NCBI GenBank assembly: GCA_016718155.1
Contig: JADKEH010000006.1
Span: 301,337-365,336 of the forward strand
Source of the DNA: Candidatus Rhodoferax randersensis
GTDB lineage: Bacteria > Pseudomonadota > Gammaproteobacteria > Burkholderiales > Burkholderiaceae_C
Direction of reading: 5' to 3'
DNA length: 64,000 nt
Position 1 is the stretch's first letter; each line of letters opens with the position of its first letter. Below, in pieces: positions 8,868-17,162 of the stretch. The notes under the pieces were generated by a model. That model saw only the letters and a list, made by a program, of their open reading frames with translations, was not told the origin of the DNA and did no database searches. Made by a program: the position numbers and the translations under genes.

Positions 8868-9650
8868 TCAGAGTTGAGCCAGCTTCTGCAGCATCTGGTC
8901 GGCGGTCTGGATGGCCTTGGAGTTCATCTCATACGCGCGCTGAACCTGAATCATGGACACCAGCTCCTGCACCACGTTGACGTTCGACGTCTCGACATAG
9001 CCTTGCATCAGGGCGCCCATGCCGTTGGCATTGGGTGCGCCGGTGCTGGGTGCTCCAGATGCGGCGGTTTCGGTGTACAGACCTTGCCCGCGTGGCTCCA
9101 GCCCTGGCGGGTTGACAAAATTGGCCATCACGATGCTGCCTACTGTCTGAGGCGTTACGCTGCCCGGCACCGTGGCGGTGACGATGCCTTCGGCGGAGAT
9201 CGAGACACTTTGGGCGGTCACGGGCACGGTGACGCCAGATGCAACCGGGTAGCCCGTGGCAGTGACCAGTCGTCCTTGCGAGTCCACCTGGAAGGAGCCA
9301 TCACGGGTGTAAGCGTTGGTGCCGTCGGGCATGGTGATCTGAAAGAAGCCGTTGCCTTTGATGGCGACGTCAAGTTGGTTGCTGGACTGCTGCAAGCTGC
9401 CTTGCGCGAAGGACCGGCTGGTCGCCACCGTGCGAACCCCAAGACCGATTTGAAGGCCGGTGGGCAACTGCGACTGCTCGGAGCTGGCGGAGCCGGCTTG
9501 GCGCAGGTTTTGGTACAGCAGGTCCTCAAACACAGCGTTGGCGCGCTTGAAGCCGTTGGTGCCGACGTTGGCCAGGTTGTTGGAGATCACGTCCAACTGC
9601 ATTTGCTGGGCTTCCATGCCGGTGCGTGCGATCGCGAGTGCGTTGCTCAT
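8868..9650 (-). CDS. flgG: Flagellar distal rod protein FlgG
   Basis: FlgG is the distal rod protein. The 260-residue length is standard. The N-terminal coiled-coil motif QLDVISNNLANVGTNGFKRA (about residues 18-37) and the C-terminal YVETSNVNVVQELVSMI with AYEMNSKAIQTADQMLQKL are the rod/hook-family signatures. It lies between flgF and flgH in the normal order, 34 bp after flgF. FlgG resembles FlgF and FlgE in sequence; the 260-residue length and the gene order support this assignment. Confidence 0.97.
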   Translation of the reverse strand: MSNALAIARTGMEAQQMQLDVISNNLANVGTNGFKRANAVFEDLLYQNLRQAGSASSEQSQLPTGLQIGLGVRTVATSRSFAQGSLQQSSNQLDVAIKGNGFFQITMPDGTNAYTRDGSFQVDSQGRLVTATGYPVASGVTVPVTAQSVSISAEGIVTATVPGSVTPQTVGSIVMANFVNPPGLEPRGQGLYTETAASGAPSTGAPNANGMGALMQGYVETSNVNVVQELVSMIQVQRAYEMNSKAIQTADQMLQKLAQL

Positions 9651-9684
9651 GGTAAATCCTTAATGGTGGGTTTCATGCCGGGGG

Positions 9685-10425
9685 CTAGCCTTGCAGCCCC
9701 AGCAGTTGCGCTGCGGTACGGTCGTTGGCTTCGGCGGACTGCAGCATCCGCATCTGGACCTCGAATTGACGGCCGACTTGGATCATCTGCACCATCGCCT
9801 CCACGGTGTTGACGTTGGAGCCTTCGATGTACCTGGTTTTGAGCTGGGCACTCGGATCGGACGGCAGCGGCTCACCGGATTTGGTCCTGAACAAGCCGTC
9901 GTCACCCCGCAAGAGAGGGTCGTCGACGGTGGGCGTGACCATCTTCAATCGACCCAGGTCCGTGGCAGGTTGGTTGCCGACTTTTGCGCTCAATCGGCCG
10001 TCACCGGCCAGCGTCACCTGGGCGCCAGGCTGCACCGTGATCGGGCCGCCGCCATCGGACAGCATGGTCAGGCCGCTGCCGTTGACCAGCTCACCCGTGC
10101 TGGTGACCTCGAACGAGCCACTTCGCGTATAGCCCTCAACCCCATCGAGTGCCTGTATCGCAAACCAGGCCTTCCCTTGTGCCATGGCGTCTAGTGGGCG
10201 GTCCGTGAAGTGACTGGGTCCAGGCGCGTCCTTGAATCCCACCGTGGTCTGTGCTGCCAGCACCCGCGTCGTGGCACCGTCGCCCAGCACCGGCACGGCG
10301 CGGGCCGCGGTCAACTGTTGGCGAAAGCCATTGGTCGAGGCATTGGCCAAGTTGTTGGCGATGATCCTCTGATGCTGCTCGACTGTGCTGGCACCGGTCA
10401 TCGAGGTGTAGATCAGGCGGTCCAT
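9685..10425 (-). CDS. flgF: Flagellar proximal rod protein FlgF
   Basis: FlgF is a proximal rod subunit. The 246-residue protein starts MDRLIYTSMTGAS and has the RIIANNLANASTNGFRQQL motif (about residues 20-38). It ends with the rod-type helix QVGRQFEVQMRMLQSAEAND. The IEGSNVNTVEAMVQMI segment is shared with FlgG. It is the shorter of the two paralogues and follows flgE by 36 bp. Confidence 0.96.
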   Translation of the reverse strand: MDRLIYTSMTGASTVEQHQRIIANNLANASTNGFRQQLTAARAVPVLGDGATTRVLAAQTTVGFKDAPGPSHFTDRPLDAMAQGKAWFAIQALDGVEGYTRSGSFEVTSTGELVNGSGLTMLSDGGGPITVQPGAQVTLAGDGRLSAKVGNQPATDLGRLKMVTPTVDDPLLRGDDGLFRTKSGEPLPSDPSAQLKTRYIEGSNVNTVEAMVQMIQVGRQFEVQMRMLQSAEANDRTAAQLLGLQG

Positions 10426-10461
10426 GGCGGTCTGGCTGCGGTCAGTGGCTCAGGTGCGCGG

Positions 10462-11676
10462 CTAGCGCAGGTTGACCAGGGTGGACATCACCTGGTCCTG
10501 CGTCTTGATGGTCTGCGCGTTGGCTTGGTAGGCGCGTTGCGCGGTCATCATGTTGACCAGTTCGGCGGTCAGGTCGACGTTGGACTCCTCCAGCGCTCCG
10601 GCGCGCAGGGCGCCAAAACGGCCCACGCCTGGGGCGCCCTGGACCGGCGTGCCCGATGAGGAGGTTTCGGCCCAAGCACCGCCGCCGAGCTGGGCCAGGC
10701 CCTGCACGTTGCGAAAATCGGCCAACGCCAGCATGCCGGAGGCCTGCGACACGCCGTTGGAGTAGCGGGCCGTGATGACACCGTCCTCGCCGATCTTCAG
10801 GCCCACCAGTTCGCCTGTCGCGTAGCCATCCTGTGACAGGTCCGACACCGCAAAGGGAGATCCGTACTGCGTGACGCTGGTGAAGTCAATCGTTGGACTG
10901 AACGGCGGCACGATGCTCGGCGGCGCCGGCGTTAGCGTCAAGGTAGCTGGGGTGGCGGTCACCAGGGTGCCCGTGGCATCGAAGTTGAGCTGGCCGATTG
11001 GCAGTGCGGCCGGGACCAGCGAGTCAAACACGTCCCAGTTGTCGGTGACACCCGGGGCCACGCGCACAAAGTACAGGGTGACCGGTGTGGCTACACCTTG
11101 TGAATCGAATGCAGTCATGGCGGTGCCGTAGGTGGCTCGGGGGGTGGGCGGTACCACCGATGCGGCCTCGGGTGCGCGGGCGTCCAAATTGAACTCGGCG
11201 ATGATCGCAGAGGTCTGCTTGGCGGCAATCGGCGCCGAGGTTGGCATCTGCAGCGGTGCGGCGGTGGTCGAGGTTGCCACGCCGAGGGTGTCGGTCGGGT
11301 ATCCCATCACATGTGCGCCGGCATTGGTGACGATGTTGCCGATGCTGTCGAGCTTGAAGTTGCCCGCGCGCGTGTAGCCGGACGTGCCATCGGGCATCTG
11401 CAACTGGAAAAAGCCGCCGCCGTTGATGGCCACGTCGAGGTCGTTGCCAGTGGTGGTGAGGGTGCCCTGCGTGAACAGCTGCGCGACGGTGCTGATCTCG
11501 ACGCCGATGCCGACCTGGCTGCCGGCACCCGTTCCGATGGCCGAGGCCACCAGGTTGGAGAACTCGGCCCGCGAAGACTTCATGCCAGGCGTATTGGCGT
11601 TGGCAATGTTGTTGCCGATGACATCAAGGTTGCGGCTGGCTGCCGCCAAGCCTGAAAGACCAGTTTGAAATGACAT
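10462..11676 (-). CDS. flgE: Flagellar hook protein FlgE
   Basis: FlgE polymerises into the hook, the universal joint of the flagellum. The 404-residue protein has the N-terminal MSFQTGLSGLAAASRNLDVI and NNIANANTPGMKSS. The rod/hook C-terminal signature is ESNVDLTAELVNMMTAQRAY. The middle (about 150-330) is the variable D1/D2 surface region. It lies 68 bp after flgD, the hook-cap gene, as usual. Confidence 0.96.
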   Translation of the reverse strand: MSFQTGLSGLAAASRNLDVIGNNIANANTPGMKSSRAEFSNLVASAIGTGAGSQVGIGVEISTVAQLFTQGTLTTTGNDLDVAINGGGFFQLQMPDGTSGYTRAGNFKLDSIGNIVTNAGAHVMGYPTDTLGVATSTTAAPLQMPTSAPIAAKQTSAIIAEFNLDARAPEAASVVPPTPRATYGTAMTAFDSQGVATPVTLYFVRVAPGVTDNWDVFDSLVPAALPIGQLNFDATGTLVTATPATLTLTPAPPSIVPPFSPTIDFTSVTQYGSPFAVSDLSQDGYATGELVGLKIGEDGVITARYSNGVSQASGMLALADFRNVQGLAQLGGGAWAETSSSGTPVQGAPGVGRFGALRAGALEESNVDLTAELVNMMTAQRAYQANAQTIKTQDQVMSTLVNLR

Positions 11677-11744
11677 GATGGGTTCCTTTTCGGGGCGTGG
11701 TGTGCTTGGCTAAACGAGGGTGGTGAAGGGGGTTGGGGAGTACG

Positions 11745-12413
11745 CTACAGAATGGCTTTGATGCTGCTGTAGGCGACGCTGGCATGGTCTCGCAACTGCA
11801 CCGACATGGCGCCGTCCTGGCTGCTGACCGATACCACGCGGTCACGCGTCATCGAGGTAGTGGCCACTGCTTGGCTGCCCCGCATGGCCGTGACGCGAAA
11901 GCTCGGGTCACCGGTGCCGGTGTAGCCGGAGGCGTCCCATTCAAAGTTGTGACGCCCGCCGTCCAGGGCGCCAAGGTTCATGCTGCCCAGCACGGCGCCG
12001 CTCGGGCTCAGGATCTCGACCTTGACCGAATCGGCCCGGCCAGACAGGTCAATGGCCCCTTTGGCCACACCATCGGTAGTCTTGAGCTTGGAGCCTTCGA
12101 TCAGCACGTCGCGACCGACCATGGATGCGCCCTGCAACACCTGCAGGCTGGCGAACTGGTCGGCCATGCTCTTGAGCGTCTGGTTGACCTGCTGGATGCC
12201 AGTCACCGTGTTGATCTGGGCCATCTGGCTGGTCATCTGCGCGTTGTCCATCGGATTCATCGGGTCCTGATTGTTCAGTTGCGCTACCAGCAACTTCAGG
12301 AAGCGGTCCTGCGCGGCCGACGGATCGGTGCCGGCGTTCTTCATGGCGGACGTGTCACTGCTTGTGGCGATGCCATGGGTCGATGAACTGGGGGCAATGG
12401 TGCTGGAGAGCAT
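11745..12413 (-). CDS. flgD: Flagellar hook capping protein FlgD
   Basis: FlgD is the scaffold cap required for hook polymerisation and is not retained in the finished flagellum. The 222-residue protein has the conserved core RFLKLLVAQLNNQDPMNPMD (about 37-56) and DNAQMTSQMAQINTVTGIQQVN, followed by the FlgD beta-sandwich region with FEWDASGYTGTGDPSF. The gap to flgC is 17 bp. The first 30 residues are low complexity (SSSTHG), as is common in this family. Confidence 0.95.
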   Translation of the reverse strand: MLSSTIAPSSSTHGIATSSDTSAMKNAGTDPSAAQDRFLKLLVAQLNNQDPMNPMDNAQMTSQMAQINTVTGIQQVNQTLKSMADQFASLQVLQGASMVGRDVLIEGSKLKTTDGVAKGAIDLSGRADSVKVEILSPSGAVLGSMNLGALDGGRHNFEWDASGYTGTGDPSFRVTAMRGSQAVATTSMTRDRVVSVSSQDGAMSVQLRDHASVAYSSIKAIL

Positions 12414-12430
12414 GGTTCGGCCTTTGGTGT

Positions 12431-12835
12431 TTACTGTCCGATTTGCAGCGTCTTGAGCAACAGCGTCTTGGCGGTGTTCATCACCTCGACGTTGTTCTGG
12501 TAGGAGCGTGACGCCGAGATCATGTTGACCATTTCTTCAACCGGACTCACGTTGCTGTGCGTGATGTAGCCCTGCTCATCCGCCGCCGGGTGACCGGGGC
12601 TGTGCTCTTTGGGGCCCTGGGCCTGATTCTCGGCAATGGCCTGAACACGCACGCCAACCGATCCATCCGAGCCCATGGGCACGGTCTCGAAGATCACTTG
12701 TCGGCCTTTGTAGGCTTTGGCGCTGTCGCCCGAGACGGCGTCGGCGTTGGCCAGGTTGCTGGCCACCACGTTAAGCCGTTGCGACTGGGCGCTGATGGCG
12801 CTGCCGGAGACACTGAAGATGGAAAACATGGACAT
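12431..12835 (-). CDS. flgC: Flagellar proximal rod protein FlgC
   Basis: FlgC is a proximal rod subunit. The 134-residue length is exactly typical. The N-terminus reads MSMFSIFSVSGSAISAQSQR, then LNVVASNLANAD, and the C-terminus VEEMVNMISASRSYQNN and MNTAKTLLLKTLQIGQ matches the family. It is 30 bp after flgB, with which it is normally co-transcribed. Confidence 0.97.
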   Translation of the reverse strand: MSMFSIFSVSGSAISAQSQRLNVVASNLANADAVSGDSAKAYKGRQVIFETVPMGSDGSVGVRVQAIAENQAQGPKEHSPGHPAADEQGYITHSNVSPVEEMVNMISASRSYQNNVEVMNTAKTLLLKTLQIGQ

Positions 12836-12865
12836 GATGAACTTTCTGCGGCCTTCGGGTTTGAC

Positions 12866-13291
12866 CTACTGGCCCTGAATCGCGCTCAAGATCGTCTTGG
12901 CGCTGCCGTTAATGAACCTGAGGGTGGATTCATAACGAATGGCGTTATCCATGAAGTTGGCACGCTCGCGGTCCATGTCGACACTGTTGCCGTCCAGGCT
13001 GGGCTGGCTTTGCACGGTGTAGGCCAGGCGTTGGGCATCCATGGCACCGCCAGAGGCGTTGGACAGCGCAATGTGTTTGTTGTGCGCCGGTGACTGGGGT
13101 GTTTGGCGCGCCGCGGTTGCGGCGCTCACGCCCGTGGCGTCGCGCAGGGCCTGGGAGAAGTTGAAGTCACGCGCGGCGTAGCCGGGTGTGTCGGCGTTGG
13201 CGATGTTGCCCGCGATCACACGTTGGCGCTCGGCGCGCAGCACCAGGGCCTTCGAATGGAAGTCCAACCCGCTGGTCATATTGGCTAACAT
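12866..13291 (-). CDS. flgB: Flagellar proximal rod protein FlgB
   Basis: FlgB is the rod subunit nearest the MS ring and the first gene of the flgB-L run. I start it at the ATG at 13291 (MLANMTSGLDFHSKALVLR), preceded by a good GAGGTG ribosome site; the ORF stays open upstream to 13399, but those residues are not family-like. GNIANADTPGYAARDF (about 29-44) is the rod signature and the C-terminal ANFMDNAIRYESTLRFING is typical. Length 141 residues fits the family. Confidence 0.95.
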   Translation of the reverse strand: MLANMTSGLDFHSKALVLRAERQRVIAGNIANADTPGYAARDFNFSQALRDATGVSAATAARQTPQSPAHNKHIALSNASGGAMDAQRLAYTVQSQPSLDGNSVDMDRERANFMDNAIRYESTLRFINGSAKTILSAIQGQ

Positions 13292-13514
13292 GAAACACCT
13301 CGACTCTCTGTGACGAACGGCCCGGCTGCTCGCTACGGGGTTCGACGTGAGGCAATTATGGGAAAAACTTGAATTTCCGTTGACTTGATTAACGGGCAAA
13401 AGCGCCCTTACTTGAGTGCTTTGCGATGAAAGGTCATGTCTATAGTCCCAGTGGAGAAGACGCGGCGGTCACTCGGCGGGCAATCCGCTCTGAGCGCTTG
13501 CGACTCCAGACAGG
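13292..13514. promoter_or_regulatory. Divergent flgB / flgA intergenic region, probable flagellar promoter region
   Basis: This 223-bp gap separates divergent flgB and flgA, so promoters for both must lie here or very near. On the minus strand a weak sigma-70-like pair can be read (tcaacg, 17 bp, cataat, about 13361-13389), placed to drive flgB. No sigma-28 or sigma-54 consensus was found. FlhDC control would fit the order Burkholderiales, but no binding site can be named with confidence. Confidence 0.4.
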
Positions 13515-14264
13515 ATGGCTCATTTGAACAACGCACTTCTTTCGTCATTCGCAAGCGCACGTGGTGCTGGCCTTTGGCTTGTCGGTTTGTTGCTGGCAGG
13601 GGGGCTGCATGCACAGGGCGGCGCGGTCGAGCCCGAACTACCTGGCCTGACGCAACGCTGGGTGGACCAGGCAGTCGCTGCGGCACAGGCATCGACGTCC
13701 ACCCCCTTGCGCATGGAAGTGAGTGTTGGCACCCTGGACAGTCGGCTCCGGCTCGCCGCATGCACCCAGGTTGAACCCTATCTTCCACCGGGCATCAGGT
13801 TGTGGGGCCGGACCCGCCTGGGTTTGCGTTGCCTGGACGGCGCGGTCCGATGGAATGTCTTCTTGCCAGTCACGATCAAGGCTTATGGGCCGGCCTGGGT
13901 GGTCAAAGGCAATGTGGCCGCCGGTGCGGTGCTCACCGCAGCCGATCTGATCGAGGCCGAAGTGGACTGGGCGCAGGAGCCCAGCGCGATCGTCTCTGAC
14001 CCAGCGGCATGGCTTGGACAGGTGGCCACCCGGCCCCTGAGCACGGGGCAAGCCCTGCGGCAGGGGATGCTTCGTCCGGCCCAAGTGTTCGCCGCCGGCA
14101 CACAGGTGCGGGTGCTGGCGCAAGGCCCGGGTTTTCAGATCACCTCCGACGGACAGGCGCTGTCGGCGGGGGTTGTGGGACAGGCTACGCGCGTCAAGAT
14201 GGACAACGGACGCATCACGACGGCCACGGTACTGGATTTGCGAACAGTGCGGGTGGACTTGTGA
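13515..14264 (+). CDS. flgA: P-ring assembly chaperone FlgA
   Basis: FlgA is the periplasmic chaperone that lets FlgI assemble into the P ring. The 249-residue precursor has a signal peptide (hydrophobic core about residues 17-30, cleavage after LHAQ). The SAF-like domain runs from about residue 130, including VVKGNVAAGAVLTAADLIEAE, and the C-terminal domain has VRVLAQGPGFQITSDGQAL and NGRITTATVLDLRTVRV. It is divergent from flgB and followed by a REP-A pair and flgM, the usual A-M-N order. Confidence 0.93.
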   Translation: MAHLNNALLSSFASARGAGLWLVGLLLAGGLHAQGGAVEPELPGLTQRWVDQAVAAAQASTSTPLRMEVSVGTLDSRLRLAACTQVEPYLPPGIRLWGRTRLGLRCLDGAVRWNVFLPVTIKAYGPAWVVKGNVAAGAVLTAADLIEAEVDWAQEPSAIVSDPAAWLGQVATRPLSTGQALRQGMLRPAQVFAAGTQVRVLAQGPGFQITSDGQALSAGVVGQATRVKMDNGRITTATVLDLRTVRVDL

Positions 14265-14270
14265 TGACTT

Positions 14271-14388
14271 CCAATCAGTTGAGGACAGAGCAAAGTTCGC
14301 TTCGCTGTGGTCTGTCCCACAAGAACACCCCCAATCAGTTGAGGACAGAGCAAAGTTCGCTTTGCGTAACTTTGGTCTGTCCCACAAA
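14271..14388. repeat. Tandem pair of REP-A palindromes in the flgA-flgM gap
   Basis: Two copies of CAGTTGAGGACAGAGC ... GGTCTGTCCCACAA lie head to tail at 14271-14323 and 14331-14388. The centre of the second carries an extra stem (CAAAGTT... pairing with AACTTTG), so each can fold as a long hairpin. They separate flgA from the sigma-28 promoter of flgM, and could insulate flgM from read-through of flgA. Confidence 0.75.
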
Positions 14389-14402
14389 GTTTCAAATATC
14401 CC

Positions 14403-14429
14403 TAAAGTCAGTCATGATGGAGCCGATAT
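14403..14429 (+). promoter_or_regulatory. Sigma-28 (FliA) promoter of flgM
   Basis: TAAAGTCA at 14403-14410, an 11-bp spacer, and GCCGATAT at 14422-14429 match the sigma-28 consensus TAAAGTTT-N11-GCCGATAA at all but three positions, with the exact spacer length. The element lies 42 bp before the flgM ATG. Sigma-28 control of its own anti-sigma factor is an established feedback in enteric bacteria, so the location makes biological sense. Confidence 0.85.
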
Positions 14430-14471
14430 CAATCGTACGAGGCCGCTTGTCAGGCGGTTTTGGAGAACGCG

Positions 14472-14798
14472 ATGAAAATAGGTCCCCCATCAGATCCCCC
14501 GGTTACAGGAAGTCCGTCCCTGCCCGCTGCGCTGCCCAAAGCGGTGCCGGGCACCAGCACGAGTGCCGCTGCCGCAGCCACAAAGAGCAATCAGTCGGCG
14601 GGCGTGGCCGTGACGGTTTCAACCTTGGCGCGCACGCTGGAGGCAGCCAATCGTGGCGAGGCGGCCGATGTGGACACCGAGAAGGTCAACGCGGTCCGAT
14701 CCGCTATCGAGCAGGGGTCCTACGTGGTGGACCCGGAAGCTATTGCCGACAAGTTGTTGGCCAACGCGCAGGAGTTGTTGGACCGCACACGCAATTGA
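14472..14798 (+). CDS. flgM: Anti-sigma-28 factor FlgM
   Basis: FlgM binds and holds back the flagellar sigma factor FliA until the hook is finished, then is exported. The ATG at 14472 (MKIGPPSDPP) has a GGAGA ribosome site at 14462-14466; a TTG at 14460 is less likely. The 108-residue protein has a long, low-complexity Ala/Ser/Pro N-terminus, expected for its disorder, and the conserved C-terminal helices DTEKVNAVRSAIEQGSYVV with DPEAIADKLLANAQELL. It is driven by the sigma-28 promoter just upstream. Confidence 0.93.
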   Translation: MKIGPPSDPPVTGSPSLPAALPKAVPGTSTSAAAAATKSNQSAGVAVTVSTLARTLEAANRGEAADVDTEKVNAVRSAIEQGSYVVDPEAIADKLLANAQELLDRTRN

Positions 14799-14857
14799 GC
14801 GTGGGGGCCGGCTTGACATTCTCCGACGGCGCGGCCTTGGCCAGTCTGGAGACCTGA

Positions 14858-15244
14858 ATGACCAAGCTACCCGATCCCCTTGAATCCGCTCTGGCGCAAA
14901 TCGAACAACGGTTTGCGGCCGTCTCGGCAAAATTGATCGCTGGCGAGCCGCAGGCCCTGGTCGAGGCCACCAGCGCAATGCAGCAAGTGGCTATCGAGTT
15001 TTCCCAAATCGCTCCGTCGCTGAGCCTTTCGGCCAGCAACTCTGCCGCGTTGAAAACCAGAGTCCGGAGAATCGCTGCCGGCATGGCGATCCAGCGCGAA
15101 AACCTGATTCGCCGCCAAGTGGTCGTGCAGCGTGCCCTTGACGCCATCCTGCCCGCGGCGCAAGGCGTGGCCTACCCTAAGACCTCCAGTCCGTACAGCA
15201 GTGTTGGCAGACAAACTGGGGCCTTCAAGGTCCTGGCTGCGTGA
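14858..15244 (+). CDS. flgN: Flagellar export chaperone FlgN-like protein
   Basis: The 128-residue, mostly helical protein directly follows flgM, the standard place of flgN, the chaperone for FlgK and FlgL. Visible features are long amphipathic helices (about 5-65 and 70-100) with few motifs. FlgN proteins diverge strongly, so the call rests mainly on position, size and helical make-up. The last 20 residues (PYSSVGRQTGAF) look like a flexible tail. It is convergent with gspE across a non-coding element. Confidence 0.8.
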   Translation: MTKLPDPLESALAQIEQRFAAVSAKLIAGEPQALVEATSAMQQVAIEFSQIAPSLSLSASNSAALKTRVRRIAAGMAIQRENLIRRQVVVQRALDAILPAAQGVAYPKTSSPYSSVGRQTGAFKVLAA

Positions 15245-15325
15245 ACTTCGCGTCTTCGTGTTGTTGCGTGCGAACGGCGGGTTTCGAGTTGCGTTAAGGC
15301 GTGTTTTTCCTCTCCGAGGTTGTTT

Positions 15326-15733
15326 GTTTCCCCCCCCTATCCCCCCAGCCCCCTTTCCACCCCCGCCGGGGCGAAAGGGGGAGCCTCATTTGACCGCGCG
15401 ATTCGGCACCGGGCAAACCGGGAGCCGTTGAAATCTTCGTTGGCTCGGCCGGAACTCAGGGTGCGAGTTCCGAGCGTCGGGGGCAGATTCGGTGGTTCGA
15501 GGTGGAGGCCGCTCTGTTTCGTGACTCGTCGCTGGCGCGTAGCCGTCAGCCAGCGCGTGCACTCAACTCTCTGATCCAGTTACGACCGGTTGCGACCCAT
15601 CTTGCCGAGCGGTGGCAGTCGCGCCAGCCGCGCCGTGAACGCGTTGGTCGACACCAGAAGCCAAATGAGACTCCCCCTTTCCGCCCCGGCGGGGGTGGAA
15701 AGGGGGCTGGGGGGATAGGGGGGGGAAAGAAAC
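15326..15733. repeat. About 400-bp non-coding element with 66-bp near-perfect inverted arms (MITE-like)
   Basis: The arms at 15326-15392 and 15662-15733 are reverse complements over about 66 bp, with one mismatch and a one-base indel. Each arm is itself a hairpin (CCCCCTTTC ... CCCCGCCGGGG ... GAAAGGGGG). The 269-bp centre holds no convincing ORF. The element fills the gap between flgN and gspE, where gspF would be expected. It resembles a miniature inverted-repeat element, but no transposase is present and target-site duplications could not be settled by eye. Confidence 0.65.
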
Positions 15734-15758
15734 CGCGTAAGCGGGAGAGGCAGAGTAG

Positions 15759-17150
15759 TCAGTCCCGCGTCACCCGCAACAGCTCTTCCCGACTGGTGAC
15801 GCCACTCCGCACCAGCCGCTCCCCATCGTCACGCATCAGCACCATGCCCGCCGCCAGCGCGGCGTCACGAATGGTGGCCTCCGAGGCACGCTGGTGAATC
15901 TGTGCGCGGATCGCGTCGTCGGTTACCAGCAGTTCGAAGACGCCAGTGCGCCCCTGGTAGCCGGTTTGCGCGCAGGCTGTACATCCTTTGCCATGGCAAT
16001 GGGTACACAGCTTGCGCACCAGGCGCTGGGCCAGCACGCCCAGCAGCGACGAACTCAGCAAGAAGGGCTCCACCCCCATGTCGGTCAAACGCGTCACCGC
16101 GCTGGCCGCGTCATTGGTGTGGATGGTGGCCAGCACCAGGTGGCCGGTCAGCGACGCCTGAATCGCAATCTGGGCGGTCTCGAAATCACGGATCTCGCCA
16201 ATCACGATCACGTCCGGGTCCTGGCGCAGGATGGCGCGCAAGGCCTTGGCAAAGGTCAGGTCAATCTTGGCGTTGACCTGAGTTTGTCCTACGCCCGCCA
16301 GTTCGTACTCAATCGGGTCCTCCACCGTCATGATGTTGCTGTGGCTGGCGTCCAGTCGCCCCATGGCGGCATACAGCGTGGTGGTCTTGCCCGAGCCGGT
16401 GGGACCGGTTACCAGGATGATGCCGTGCGGCTGCGCGATCAGGTGCTGCAGGCGATCCAGCACCCCGCCCTGCATGCCCACCGATTCCAGACTGAGCTTG
16501 CTCTCGGACTTGTCCAGCAGCCGCAGCACCGCCCGCTCGCCATGGGCGCTCGGCAGCGTGCTGACGCGCACGTCGACCGCGCGCGTGCCGATGCGCAGGC
16601 TGATGCGGCCGTCCTGCGGCAGGCGCTTCTCGGAGATGTCGAGCTCGGCCATGATCTTCAGGCGCGAGATCAGCGCGGCGTGCAGCGCCCGGTTGGGCTG
16701 CACCACCTCGCGCAGCGTGCCGTCGACGCGAAAGCGCACGCTGGAGTGGCGCTCGTAGGGCTCGATGTGGATGTCGCTGGCGCCGTCGCGCGCGGCCTGC
16801 GTCAGCAAGGCATTGAGCATGCGGATGATGGGCGCGTCGTCCGAGGTCTCCAGCAAGTCCTCGATCGCCGGCAGCTCCTGCATCATGCGCGACAGGTCGG
16901 CATCGCTTTGCACCTCGCTGACCACCGCCGCCGCATCCGATTCACCCTGCGCGTACGCTGCGCTGATGCGCTGGATGATGACGTCGGCGCTTTGCGTTTC
17001 AATGGCGCGCGGCTGAAACTTGCGCATTACCTCGCTGATGCCACTGGGGTTGGAGCCGCCGTGCAGCCACAAGGTCAAATGCTCATTACTCTGCTCTTCC
17101 AGCAAGAGCTGGTTGCTGCGGGCAAAGGCGTAGGGCAGGGGGTAGCGCAT
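15759..17150 (-). CDS. gspE: Type II secretion ATPase GspE
   Basis: GspE is the hexameric cytoplasmic ATPase that powers the pseudopilus. The 463-residue protein has a GspE N-terminal domain (about 35-100), Walker A GPTGSGKTT at about 249-257, an Asp box (IMTVEDPIEYE), Walker B VIVIGEIRD (about 314-322) and a His box (LATIHTNDAASAV). The four-cysteine zinc motif is compact (CTHCHGKGCTAC, about 382-393), shorter than the usual spacing. It lies 12 bp after gspD and is the last gene of the run; gspF does not follow it. Confidence 0.94.
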   Translation of the reverse strand: MRYPLPYAFARSNQLLLEEQSNEHLTLWLHGGSNPSGISEVMRKFQPRAIETQSADVIIQRISAAYAQGESDAAAVVSEVQSDADLSRMMQELPAIEDLLETSDDAPIIRMLNALLTQAARDGASDIHIEPYERHSSVRFRVDGTLREVVQPNRALHAALISRLKIMAELDISEKRLPQDGRISLRIGTRAVDVRVSTLPSAHGERAVLRLLDKSESKLSLESVGMQGGVLDRLQHLIAQPHGIILVTGPTGSGKTTTLYAAMGRLDASHSNIMTVEDPIEYELAGVGQTQVNAKIDLTFAKALRAILRQDPDVIVIGEIRDFETAQIAIQASLTGHLVLATIHTNDAASAVTRLTDMGVEPFLLSSSLLGVLAQRLVRKLCTHCHGKGCTACAQTGYQGRTGVFELLVTDDAIRAQIHQRASEATIRDAALAAGMVLMRDDGERLVRSGVTSREELLRVTRD

Positions 17151-17162
17151 GGCCTCGAGCCT

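Noticed and set aside
14271..14388. REP-A pair as a Rho-independent terminator
   Set aside because: Hairpins lack a T-tract, and the same sequence occurs at other places unrelated to gene ends.
2711..15244. Long ORFs on the plus strand opposite the flagellar genes
   Set aside because: They are antisense shadows caused by high G+C codon bias; the minus-strand proteins are unambiguous flagellar subunits.
15245..15758. Possible hidden or fragmentary gspF
   Set aside because: No GspF-like helices or sequence were found in any frame; the stretch is repeat arms and a non-coding centre.
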